Origin: Roseomonas mucosa ATCC BAA-692
GTDB taxonomy: Bacteria; Pseudomonadota; Alphaproteobacteria; Acetobacterales; Acetobacteraceae
Reading direction: 5' to 3'
Assembly: GCF_000622225.1 (NCBI RefSeq)
Contig: NZ_JHWD01000002.1
Location: 1 to 64,000, forward strand
DNA length: 64,000 nt
A program made the position numbers and the translations under genes. Below are positions 49,994 through 58,851 of the stretch, in pieces. The notes under the pieces were generated by a model. It did not search any database. It saw only the letters and a list, made by a program, of their open reading frames with translations, and was not told the DNA's origin. Every line of letters begins with the position of its first letter. The stretch's first letter is position 1.

Positions 49994-52297
49994 CTATTCC
50001 GCCGCCTCCAGCACCGGCGGCGGCGAGTGCACCCGGATTTCCGGCAGGGCGCCGGTCCAGGCCTCCACCTGCACCAGGCAGGACTGCGCCGCGCAGCCCT
50101 GGCCGAGACGGGAGGTGCCGACATCCTGCGTCAGCACGTTGGCATTGCCATGGACGCAGAGGGTCTCGCCGCCGATCTCCTGCGGGTCCCACCAGGCGCC
50201 GGTGGCCAGCGCCACCACGCCGGGGCGGATCTCCGCGCTCAGCCGCAGCCCGGCCAGCAGGGCGCCGCGCGTGTTGAAGACCCGCACCACCGACCCGTCA
50301 GCGAGGCCACGCGCCGCCGCATCCGCCGGGTGCATCAGCATCGGCTCCCGGCCCTGGATCTTGCTCGCCAGCGAGACGCGCCCGTCATCCATCTGCCCGT
50401 GCAGCCGTGTCGCCGGCTGGTAGGAGAGCAGGTGAAGCGGGAAGCGTTCCGCCAGCGGGGCGCCCAGCCATTCGCGCGGCTCGCGCCAGACCGGGTGGCC
50501 GGGGATCTCCCCGTAGTTGAAGCGGGCGATGGTCTCGGAGAAGAGTTCCACCTTGCCGGAGGGCGTGTTCAGCGGATTCGCCGCCGGATCGCGCGCGAAG
50601 CCGTCGAAGATCGTGAAGCCCTCGTTCGGCGGCGGGATCTCGGCATGGCCCTCGGCCCAGAAGCGGTCGAAATCCGGCACGGCCACGCCGAAATGCGCGC
50701 AGGAGCGCTGCCACTGGCCGTAGAGGTGCCGCAGCCAGGCCTCCTCGTCCCGCCCCTGCGTGAAGCGCTCGCGGAAGCCGAGCTCCTCCGCCATGTCGGC
50801 CAGCATGTCGTGGTCGTTGCGCGCCTGCCCCTGCGGCGGCACGGCCCGGTGCATGGCGCGTACGAAGCGGTCGGAGGAGGAGGAGCCGATGTCGTTGCGC
50901 TCCAGCGTCGTGGTGGCGGGCAGCACGATGTCGGCCATCCGCGCCGGGGCGGTCCACCACGGCTCCTGCACGATCACCGTCTCCACGCGGTTCCAGGCGC
51001 GGCGGAAGCGGTTCAGGTCCTGGTGGTGGTGGAAGGGATTGCCGCCCGCCCACCAGATCATCCGGATCTCCGGCAGGGTGATGTCGCGGCCGTTGTAGGA
51101 CAGCACCTCCCCTGGCCGCTCCAGCAGTTCCACGACACGGGAAACAGGGATGGAAGGTCCGGGATTGCGTGTGGCCGGCAGGTTCACGCTGGGCAGGCGG
51201 CGGCGCGGCGTGCCCATGCCGTTCATCGAGCCGTAGCCGAAGCCGATGCCCTGCCCCGGCTCACCGATCCCGCCCAGGGCGCTGGCCAGGGCGACCAGCG
51301 CCCACCAGGGCTGCTCGCCATGCTCGGCGCGTTGGAGCGACCAGGTGGCGGTGATCATCGTGGGCGCCCCGGCGGCCTCGCGCGCCAGGCGGCGGATGGT
51401 CTCCGCCGGGACCTCGCAGAGTGGCGCGGCCCAGTCCGGGCTCTTCGCCACGCCGTCCGCCTCGCCCAGCACATAGGCGCGCAGCCGCTCCCAGCCCACG
51501 GTGCAACGGGCAAGGAAGTCCCGGTCCTCCAGCCCCTCCGTCACCAGCGCGTGCAGCATGGCGAGGACCAGCGCGGCGTCGCTGTTGGGGCGGATGGGCA
51601 CCCATTCCGCGCCGAGGAATTCCGCGCAGTCTCCACGGAAGGGGGAGATGTTGACGAAGCGAACGCCCGCCTCGGCGGCACGGCGCATCTGCGGCGCGTA
51701 GTCGTGGCTGCCCGCCCCGCCCGCCGTGACCAGCCCGTTCTTCAGCGGCAGCCCGCCGAAGCAGAGCATCAGCCGCGCGTGGCGGGCGATGCCGTCCCAG
51801 TCCGTCACCGGCCCCTGCAGCACGTCGTTGGTACCCAGCACATGCGGCATCAAGGTCATGCCCGCGCCGTAGGAGTAGTTCGTCACCTGCGCGGTGAAGC
51901 CGCCGCCCAGGCCGAGGAAGCGGTGCAGCTGCGAGCGCGCATGGTGGAAGCGCCCGGCCGAGCTCCAGCCATAGGAGCCGCCGAGGATGGCGGCATCCCC
52001 CGCCTCCGCCCGCACCCGCCGCGTTTCCTCCGCGGCGAGGCGGATGGCACGGTCTCAGGGCACCGGCACGAAGCGGTCGCGCCCGCGCTCCGACCCGGCG
52101 CGCCCGCCGCGCAGCCAGCCCTCGCGGACATAGGGGCGGTCGATGCGGCTGCGCGCATGCACCGCGCCGGGAATGCTGGCCAGCAGCGCCCCCGGCGCCG
52201 CGTCGCGTGCGAAGGGCCGGGCCTCGCGCAGCCGGCCGCCTTCCACCACCGCGTCGAAGGCTCCCCAATGGGCGCTGTGCGGATGGGTGCGAGTCAT
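49994..52297 (-). pseudogene. bisC: molybdopterin oxidoreductase (BisC/DMSO reductase type) with an in-frame TGA
   Basis: Both sides of the stop at 52055-52057 are in one frame and together spell a 767-residue BisC/TorA-type molybdenum enzyme lacking an Fe-S cluster motif. The N-terminal part runs from MTRTHPHSAHWGAFDAVVEGGRL to DRFVPVP. After the TGA, DRAIRLAAEETRRVRAE, GGSYGWSSAGRFHHARSQLHRFLGL and VTNYSYGAG (Mo-ligand serine region) follow. In relatives the interrupted position is the Trp of VPVSWDRAL, so a TGG-to-TGA change is the simple explanation. A downstream restart would lose about 94 residues. Intact members reduce S- or N-oxides. Sequencing error is possible. Confidence 0.85.
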
Positions 52298-52382
52298 GGC
52301 GGGGGCTCTCGTCGGCTGTCGTGCTGCGGTGCGGTGTGCGGGATCAGGCCATCTCTGCCACAGCCTGCCCCTGGGATGGAGG

Positions 52383-52492
52383 CGGATCATGCCACGGATG
52401 GGCCTGCCGGCGGCATATCATGCCTCGGGATGGGTGGGTTGGCGGCGGGCCATGCGGATCATGCCTCCGTGCGCGGAATCCTGCCTCCTCCC
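52383..52492. repeat. degenerate short repeats upstream of the aminotransferase gene
   Basis: The words GCGGATCATGCC, CATATCATGCCTCGGG, GCGGATCATGCCTCCG and GCGGAATCCTGCCTCC recur at irregular spacing of 24-38 bp. They lie between the divergent starts of the broken molybdopterin gene and the aminotransferase. The spacing fits binding sites for a regulator, but the copies differ. Confidence 0.45.
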
Positions 52493-52560
52493 CCCTGGGC
52501 GCCCGCTTGGATACGGGCCTAGGATGCCGCCTTCCGATCCAGCAGAAGGGCGCCTCCGAC

Positions 52561-53955
52561 ATGCCTCCCCGCGCGAACTCCGCCGCTGCCCGCGACGCCG
52601 CCTATGTCCTGCATCCCAGCACCGAGCTCAAGGCGCAAAGCCAGAACGGCTCGCTGGTCATCGATCGCGGCGAGGGTGTGCGCGTCTGGGACGAGAGCGG
52701 CAAGGAGTACATGGAGGCGGTCGCCGGCCTGTGGTGCGCCTCGCTCGGCTTCAGCAGCGACCGGCTGCGCGAGGCCGCGGACCGGCAGATGCGCAAGCTG
52801 CCCTACTATCACGGCTTCGGCGCCAAGTCGCATGAGCCGATGATCGAGCTGGCCGAGATGCTGGTGCAGCGCGCGCCGGTGCCGATGGGGCGCGCCTTCT
52901 TCGCCAATTCCGGCTCCGAGGCCAACGACACCGCGGTGAAGATGGTCTGGTACTACAACAACGCCATCGGCCGGCCGCAGAAGAAGAAGATCATCTCCCG
53001 CCTGCGCGCCTATCACGGCATCACCGTGGCCGCCGCCTCGCTGACCGGCCTGCCCACCAACCACAAGCTCTTCGACCTGCCGCTGCCGGGCTTCTTCCAC
53101 GTTTCCACGCCGCACCACTACCACGGCGCCGAGCCGGGCGAGACCGAGGAGGCCTTCGCCTCCCGCCTCGTGGACGAGGTGGAGCAGCTGATCCTGCGCG
53201 AGGGGCCGGACACGGTCGCGGCGATGTGGGCCGAGCCGGTGATGGGCGCCGGCGGCGTCGTCATCCCGCCGCGCACCTACTACGAGAAGCTGCAGGCCGT
53301 GCTGAAGAAGTACGACGTGCTCTTCGTCGCCGACGAGGTGATCTGCGGCTTCGGGCGGACCGGCTCCTACTGGGGCTCGCAGACCTTCGACCTGAAGCCG
53401 GACATCGTCGTCTGCGCCAAGGCGCTCTCCTCCTCCTTCCTGCCGATCTCCGGCGTGCTGGTCACGCAGCAGATCTTCGACGGGCTGGCGGAAGGCAGCG
53501 CCTCGGTCGGCGTGTTCGGCCATGGCTACACCTATTCCGGCCATCCGGTCTCGGCGGCGGTCGCGATCGAGACGCTGAAGATCTATGACGAGATGAACAT
53601 GGTCGAGCACGCGCAGCGAGTCGGCGCGCATATGCAGGCCGAGCTGCGCCGCCGCTTCGCCGATCATCCGCTGGTGGGCGAGGTGCGCGGCATCGGCATG
53701 ATCGGCGCGGTCGAGATCGTCGAGGACAAGGCCAGCCACCGGAACTTCGACGCCGGCAAGAAGCTGGGCTACCGCCTCGCCGCGCTGGGCGAGAAGGAAG
53801 GCGTGCTGACCCGCGCCCTGGGCAATGACAGCATCGCCTTCTCGCCGCCGATCATCGCCACCGAGGGCGAGGTGGACGAGATGCTGGAGCGGTTCTCCCG
53901 CGCGCTCGACGCCTTCGCGGTGGAGCTGCGCCGCGAGAACCTGACGGTCGTTTGA
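52561..53955 (+). CDS. class III (omega) aminotransferase
   Basis: The 464-residue PLP enzyme has GLWCASLGF, FFANSGSEANDTAVKMVWYYNN, RAYHGITVAAASLTG, WAEPVMGAGGVVIPPRTYYEKLQ, VADEVICGFGRTG and the PLP lysine segment DIVVCAKALSSSFLPISGVL. It transfers an amino group from an omega-amine or beta-amino acid (for example beta-alanine, GABA or putrescine) to pyruvate or another oxoacid. Its TGA overlaps the TTG start of the O-antigen-ligase-like gene. Confidence 0.92.
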   Translation: MPPRANSAAARDAAYVLHPSTELKAQSQNGSLVIDRGEGVRVWDESGKEYMEAVAGLWCASLGFSSDRLREAADRQMRKLPYYHGFGAKSHEPMIELAEMLVQRAPVPMGRAFFANSGSEANDTAVKMVWYYNNAIGRPQKKKIISRLRAYHGITVAAASLTGLPTNHKLFDLPLPGFFHVSTPHHYHGAEPGETEEAFASRLVDEVEQLILREGPDTVAAMWAEPVMGAGGVVIPPRTYYEKLQAVLKKYDVLFVADEVICGFGRTGSYWGSQTFDLKPDIVVCAKALSSSFLPISGVLVTQQIFDGLAEGSASVGVFGHGYTYSGHPVSAAVAIETLKIYDEMNMVEHAQRVGAHMQAELRRRFADHPLVGEVRGIGMIGAVEIVEDKASHRNFDAGKKLGYRLAALGEKEGVLTRALGNDSIAFSPPIIATEGEVDEMLERFSRALDAFAVELRRENLTVV

Positions 53956-55199
53956 CCAGCCTCGCTTCCACGGGCCTGCCGGGCCGGGCTTCCTGGAGGA
54001 GCCCGGCCTTTCCGCTTGCGCTGGGGGCCGCCATCGCGCCCGTCGCGGCGGTCCTGCAATCCAAGGCGATGGCGCCCATCGCCCTGGCCTGCCTGCTGCT
54101 CTCCGTCCTCGCCGCCCGGCGGGAGCAGGGACGCTGGCCGCTGCCCGCCGGCCTTCCCTTCTGGATTGCGCTGGCGCTCGCGCTCTGGGGCGGGCTGTCC
54201 GCCCTCTGGGCCGTCGAGCCGCGCCAGAGCCTCGCCGCCGCCGCGCAGTTCGGCGGGATCGCCCTGCTGGCCGCCGCCGCGGCGCGTGGCGTGGAGGGCG
54301 AGGATGCCCGTCCGCTCGCGCTCTACCTCTTCTGGGGCGTGCTGGCCGGGCTGGCGCTGGCCACGATCGACAACCTGACCGGCAATGCCGTCCGCATGGG
54401 GGTGCGCGGCCTGCATGTCTGGAGGCCGGAGATCACCTTCGGGCTGAAGCCCGCCGCCTCGGTCATGGCGCTGCTGCTGCCGCTGCTGCCGGCCGCCCCC
54501 CTGCCCCGCGCGCTGCGGATCGGCGGCACGCTGCTGGGCGCCATCGCCCTGCTCGCCCTGCCGGGGGATACGGCGCGCATCGCCGGGCTGGTGGGCCTCG
54601 CCGTGGCCGCGTGCTTTGCCTGGATGCCCGCCCGCCCGGGCCGGACCCTCGCCGCCGCCGGGGTGGCGGCGGTGGTGCTGCTTGCCCCGATGGCCACCGC
54701 GCTGCTCGCCCGGCCGGAGGTCGCCGCGCACCTGCCGCTCTCGGCGGTCCACCGGGTGCTGATCTGGGATTTCGCGCGGAGCCGCGCCGCCGAGCGCCCC
54801 TGGCTGGGCTGGGGCATGGAATCCAGCCGCGCCATTCCCGGCGGCCGCGACAACTTCCCCACGGAGAACCTCGGCCGGCTGGGCATGACCGGCCCCGAGG
54901 CGCGTGCCTTCTTCGACCGGCCGGGCGTGGAGGCGCTGCCGCTGCACCCGCACAACGCGCCGCTGCAACTGCGGCTGGAGCTGGGCTGGCCGGGCCTGCT
55001 GCTCTGCGCCGGGATCTGGGCCGCGCTGGCCTTCCGGGCGCCGGGACCGCTGGCCCTGGGCGTCCTGGCCTCGGCGCTGGTGACCTTCCTGTTCTCCTAT
55101 GGCGCGTGGCAGCCCTGGTGGGTGGCCAGCCAGGCCCTTGCCGTCGCCATGGTCTCGGCCCTCGGCCCGGCCCGGATTCCGGGAAAGGCGCGGCCATGA
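53952..55199 (+). CDS. O-antigen ligase-like (Wzy_C) membrane protein
   Basis: The 415-residue protein has about ten hydrophobic helices. The Wzy_C-type periplasmic loop contains HRVLIWDFARSRAAERPWLGWGMESSRAIPGG and later EALPLHPHNAPLQLRLELGWPGLLL, the Arg and His-rich segments of O-antigen ligase/polymerase proteins. It would join or polymerise lipid-linked glycans in the periplasm. TTG 53952 overlaps the aminotransferase stop (TTGA). A GTG or ATG somewhat downstream could also be used. The next gene overlaps its end. Confidence 0.82.
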   Translation: MTSLASTGLPGRASWRSPAFPLALGAAIAPVAAVLQSKAMAPIALACLLLSVLAARREQGRWPLPAGLPFWIALALALWGGLSALWAVEPRQSLAAAAQFGGIALLAAAAARGVEGEDARPLALYLFWGVLAGLALATIDNLTGNAVRMGVRGLHVWRPEITFGLKPAASVMALLLPLLPAAPLPRALRIGGTLLGAIALLALPGDTARIAGLVGLAVAACFAWMPARPGRTLAAAGVAAVVLLAPMATALLARPEVAAHLPLSAVHRVLIWDFARSRAAERPWLGWGMESSRAIPGGRDNFPTENLGRLGMTGPEARAFFDRPGVEALPLHPHNAPLQLRLELGWPGLLLCAGIWAALAFRAPGPLALGVLASALVTFLFSYGAWQPWWVASQALAVAMVSALGPARIPGKARP

Positions 55200-56410
55200 A
55201 CCGGGTCGAGGGACTGAACATCCGCCACAGCCCGGCCTCCGGCCTGTTGCAGATCGGGCTGCGGCTGGCCGGCTCCCTGCCACCCGGAACGGTGCATGGG
55301 CGGTTGCGCGGCCTGCCGCCCCTGACCAATGCCGCCGTGGAGATCATCCCGGCCCCAGGTGGCGAGATCCGTGTCGAGGCCACCGCCGTGCTGCCGCCGG
55401 GGGTGGGGCCGGAAGCGGTGCGGCTGCTGCTGTCCAGCGGCGAGGCGCCGCTGCTGTCCCTGGCGCCCCTGCCGGCGGTCCAGGAGCGGGCCGGGCTGGC
55501 CACGCTGGAGCCCCTCGATGGAGGCGGTGCCGCCGTGCGGGCCTGGGCCGAAGCCGGCCTGTCCCCTGGACTGCTGGTGGATCACCGCGCGGAACCGCTC
55601 CAGCCGGCGGGGGGCGGCCTCTGGCAGGCGTGCCTGCCGGAGGCCCCCGTGCGGCTCGCCGTCACGCTGGGGCCGGACCGGGGGCTGGTCACCAACCCCC
55701 TTTCCGCCTGGATGGCGCCCAACCCGGCACCGGACCCGTGCCTGGATGCCCTGCATGGCCGCCATGCCGGGCAGGTTGCCTGGCTGATCGGCAACGGCCC
55801 CTCGGTGCGGCCGGAGGAGCTGGACCGCCTCCAGGGGCGGCTCAGCATCGCCTTCAACCGCTTCCACCTCGCGCAGGGCAGCATGCGCTTCCGCCCGACC
55901 TATACGCTGAGCGGCGATGGGCAGGTGATCGGCGATTTCGGCGGGGAGATCGTCCGCGAGGCCGGCGGCCCGGTCTTCCTGGCGGCGGAAACGCGGCCGG
56001 ACCTGCCTGGCGACTGGATCTGGCTGCGTCAGGCCGCCGTCTGGCCGACCCTCTTCTCGCTCGATCCGCGGCGCGTGGTGGGGGCCGGCGGCTCCTCGCC
56101 CTTCGCCGCGTTCCAGCTCCTGTGGTGGATGGGGGTGCGCCGCTTCGTGATCTACGGGGCGGATTTCCACTTCGAGGGCGCGGAACCCGGGCAGGACGGC
56201 CTCGCCCATGCCGAGGGCAACCACTTCATCCCCGGCTACCGCGGTGGCCGGAGCTGGATCCCGCCCTCCTGGCGCGACATCTGCACGGGCTTCCTGCTCG
56301 CGCGCCATCTGGCGGAGGCGGAGGGCGGCTGGGTCCGCAACGCCACGCGCGGCGGGATGCTGGAGATCTTTCCGCGCATCGGCTTCGAGGACGCGCTGGA
56401 CCTGCGCTGA
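55196..56410 (+). CDS. DUF115-like protein, putative glycan-modifying enzyme
   Basis: The 404-residue protein has a N-terminal beta-rich region of unknown type (about 1-180). A domain follows starting VAWLIGNGPSVRPEELDRLQGRLSIAFNRFHLA, then FRPTYTLSGDGQVIGD, VVGAGGSSPFAAFQLLWWMGVRRFVIYGADFHF and HFIPGYRGGRSWIPPSW. GNGPS followed by the AFNRF and GADFHF blocks is the pattern of DUF115/MptE-like and Cst-type glycosyltransferase-related proteins. The ATG overlaps the ligase gene's TGA (ATGA), so the two probably work together on a surface glycan. Confidence 0.7.
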   Translation: MNRVEGLNIRHSPASGLLQIGLRLAGSLPPGTVHGRLRGLPPLTNAAVEIIPAPGGEIRVEATAVLPPGVGPEAVRLLLSSGEAPLLSLAPLPAVQERAGLATLEPLDGGGAAVRAWAEAGLSPGLLVDHRAEPLQPAGGGLWQACLPEAPVRLAVTLGPDRGLVTNPLSAWMAPNPAPDPCLDALHGRHAGQVAWLIGNGPSVRPEELDRLQGRLSIAFNRFHLAQGSMRFRPTYTLSGDGQVIGDFGGEIVREAGGPVFLAAETRPDLPGDWIWLRQAAVWPTLFSLDPRRVVGAGGSSPFAAFQLLWWMGVRRFVIYGADFHFEGAEPGQDGLAHAEGNHFIPGYRGGRSWIPPSWRDICTGFLLARHLAEAEGGWVRNATRGGMLEIFPRIGFEDALDLR

Positions 56411-56444
56411 AGCGGGGTCCTGGCCAGCCCGGCCGGGGAGAGGT

Positions 56445-57716
56445 TCAGGCCGCGAGGATCACGCGGTTCCGGCCGGCGCGCTTGGCGCGGTACAGCGCGT
56501 CGTCGGCCTCCCGGATCAGCCGCCCCGCATCCTCCACGCCGCCGGGGGCCGGGGTCAGCGAGGCGGCGCCGATGCTGACCGTCACCGGCTGGCTGGCATT
56601 GAAGTCATGCGTGTGGTCGCCTTCGATAGCCAGGCGGATCGCCTCGGCCACCACGCGCGCGCCTTCGGCATCGGTGCCCGGCAGGATGGCGGCGAATTCC
56701 TCTCCGCCGAAGCGGGCGGCCAGGTCTCCGGGGCGGCGGATGCCCCGGTCGATGTAGCGCGCCACCATCCGCAGGCAGGTATCCCCGGTGGGGTGGCCGA
56801 AGCGGTCGTTGATCCGCTTGAAGTGGTCGATGTCGATCAGCAGCAGGGACAGCGGCTGCCGGTTCCGGCCGCCGCGCCGGGCCTCCTCCTCCAGCACCGC
56901 CTCGAAATGCCCGCGATTGGCGATGCCGGTCAGCCCGTCGGTGACCGCCATGGTTGCGATGCGCTCATAGGCTTCCTGCAGCTCGCGCTGCTGGCGCTTC
57001 AGCGTGGTGATGTCGGCATGGCTGACATAGCCCGTACCGTCCTCCATGCGCCGCTCGATCACGCGGCGCCAGCGGTCCCCCGGCAGCTCCACCTCGAAGG
57101 CGGCGCCGGCGAAGCGCGCATTGTCGAGGAAGGCATCGAGCGCCGCATCGGCCTGTCCCTCCCAGAGGAGTTGCAGGACCTCCCGGAAGGTGCGGCCGAT
57201 GGCGACCTCCTTGGAGGGCAGGTCGTAGAGCTCGACGAATTCCTGGTTGGCGTCGGTGATCCGGCCCTCCCGGTCCAGCACCGTCGCGCCATCCGCCAGG
57301 TGCGCGAAGGGATCGACCGGCATCCTGGACTCACTCGCCGGCAGGGCCTCCGCCAACGCCTTCCAGACCCGCACGCGCCCACCCTGCGGCAAGGGAAGGG
57401 AGGAGACCAGCAGCCGGCGCCCGCGATGCTCGAAGCTGAAGGGGCGGGTCTGGGTGCGGTGGCGCGCGATGCCGGCCGCGACGAATTCCGGCAGGCGGTC
57501 GTGTTCCGGGCCGTTGAGCCGGGCGGCGTAGAAGCGCTCCAGGTTGCTGGCATAGGGCTCCCCGACATGCACGTGGCCATCATGCTCGGGGAAGAAGCGC
57601 AGGAAGGTCCGGTTCCAGAGCAGGGTCCGGTCCTCGGCATCGAAGAGGCAGAGCGCCAGCCCCTGGCTGTCGAGGATCTGGCCGATGACGCCGATGGTTT
57701 CCAATCCGTCAGGCAT
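56445..57716 (-). CDS. PAS-domain diguanylate cyclase (GGDEF)
   Basis: From ATG 57716 the protein has 423 residues with two PAS-like sensory segments. One is ILDSQGLALCLFDAEDRTLLWNRTFLRFFPEHDG, the other is GATVLDREGRITDANQEFVELYDLPSKEVAIGRTF. A short coiled linker (LKRQQRELQEAYERIA) leads to a GGDEF domain with active-site FGGEEFAAI and the RxxD inhibitory site RPGD five residues before it. An active, product-inhibited cyclic-di-GMP synthase is expected. No membrane helix is visible. A GTG at 57812 would add 32 residues. Confidence 0.92.
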   Translation of the reverse strand: MPDGLETIGVIGQILDSQGLALCLFDAEDRTLLWNRTFLRFFPEHDGHVHVGEPYASNLERFYAARLNGPEHDRLPEFVAAGIARHRTQTRPFSFEHRGRRLLVSSLPLPQGGRVRVWKALAEALPASESRMPVDPFAHLADGATVLDREGRITDANQEFVELYDLPSKEVAIGRTFREVLQLLWEGQADAALDAFLDNARFAGAAFEVELPGDRWRRVIERRMEDGTGYVSHADITTLKRQQRELQEAYERIATMAVTDGLTGIANRGHFEAVLEEEARRGGRNRQPLSLLLIDIDHFKRINDRFGHPTGDTCLRMVARYIDRGIRRPGDLAARFGGEEFAAILPGTDAEGARVVAEAIRLAIEGDHTHDFNASQPVTVSIGAASLTPAPGGVEDAGRLIREADDALYRAKRAGRNRVILAA

Positions 57717-57819
57717 GGCTTCCGCAAGGGGCGGATCAATCTGACCAGCCACGGCGTGTTGGCGGATATCGTGTTTCAAACAACGTTCCACGAAAGCACC
57801 AGCCTTCCCCACCCCTATA

Positions 57820-57845
57820 GTTGCATTTCATACGGCATATGCAAC
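57820..57845. promoter_or_regulatory. 7-bp inverted repeat upstream of the GGDEF gene
   Basis: GTTGCAT and ATGCAAC are separated by 12 bp and followed on the plus strand by TTTTT. The region between the divergent GGDEF and SHOCT genes is AT-rich here. It may be an operator; reading the plus strand as a weak terminator is less likely because no gene ends there. Confidence 0.45.
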
Positions 57846-58043
57846 TTTTTAACAGCGGCTTTCCCGCATGACTGCTCCCTGCACAGATTTCAGGTCAGGT
57901 GGTGACAGGGGTTTCGTGACGAAGTCGGCCCCATGACGTTGAAGCCGTGGGTGACAGCGAGCGGCACGGGGCGGGATGCTCCTTTCTTCCTGGCCTTTCT
58001 CCGGGGCCGCGGCGCACCGGTGGCGGCCCAAGAAGGAAGCAGG

Positions 58044-58805
58044 ATGAGCGACAGCACGAAGACCGGCCCGGCCTTTCTGGACATGCTGGCGCGGCGGCAT
58101 GGCTTCAGCAACGAGGCCGCGTGGGAAGCCTACCAGGCGCTCCGTGCGGGCAAGGGGCGGCAGGCGCAGTTCAGCCATCCCGAGCTGGGCGGCATGGGCC
58201 AGTGGGCCGGCGACGGCATGGTCATGATCGGCGACATGTTCAACGGCGCGCTCAAGATCAGGGTCGATGCGCTGCTCGGCGACCTGTCGGCCCGGATGCG
58301 GGACATGCCGGCGGAGGACCAGCCGGAGGCTGCCTTGCCGGAACGGTCCGGCCGGAGCTGGTGGCCGGAGGGCCTCGGCACGCCCGCCACCAGCGGGGCG
58401 CAGAATGGGCAGCGCTATGCCTGGTTTCCCGAGGCGCGGCGGCTGGCCATCGAGACGGCGGGGACCGTCACCCTCTATGACACGGGAGAGCACAGGATCG
58501 GCGGCGTGTCCCAGTCGCAATCGGGGTCCGGGCCGGGCCAGCTCCGCTTCAGCAGCCAGCATGGCGAGCTGCGCCTGTCGGAGCTGCCGCTGGCCGAGGG
58601 AACGGACGACGCCTCCGCCCAGCCGGAACCGGCGGCCGGGCACGGGACCGCGGGGCACGGGGCCGCCCTGCCCGGCACGCCGGAAGCGGCGGGCACGGGC
58701 GAGCCCCTTTCCGCCCTGGAAAGGCTGGGCAGGCTCTACCAGCAGGGCCTGCTGACCGAGGAGGAGTTCCGGGACAGCAAGGCTTCGCTGCTGCGCCGCC
58801 TCTGA
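58044..58805 (+). CDS. SHOCT domain protein
   Basis: The 253-residue protein has an N-terminal helical part (AFLDMLARRHGFSNEAAWEAYQALRAGKGRQAQFSHPELGGMGQW) and a central region with GQRYAWFPEARRLAIETAGTVTLYDTGEH. The Pro/Gly/Ala-rich linker is followed by a C-terminal SHOCT motif (LERLGRLYQQGLLTEEEFRDSKASLLRRL). SHOCT is a short oligomerisation module found at the ends of many bacterial proteins. The rest resembles no family I know. ATG 58044 follows GAAGGAAGCAGG. Confidence 0.8.
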   Translation: MSDSTKTGPAFLDMLARRHGFSNEAAWEAYQALRAGKGRQAQFSHPELGGMGQWAGDGMVMIGDMFNGALKIRVDALLGDLSARMRDMPAEDQPEAALPERSGRSWWPEGLGTPATSGAQNGQRYAWFPEARRLAIETAGTVTLYDTGEHRIGGVSQSQSGSGPGQLRFSSQHGELRLSELPLAEGTDDASAQPEPAAGHGTAGHGAALPGTPEAAGTGEPLSALERLGRLYQQGLLTEEEFRDSKASLLRRL

Positions 58806-58851
58806 CGGAAACAGGCGGGGGCCAGGGATCGGGTCTCCCCGGCCCGCCGCC

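Noticed and set aside
52055-52057. TGA in the bisC-like gene as a selenocysteine codon
   Set aside because: The position corresponds to a Trp in relatives, not to the Mo-ligand residue, and no selenocysteine genes are in the window.
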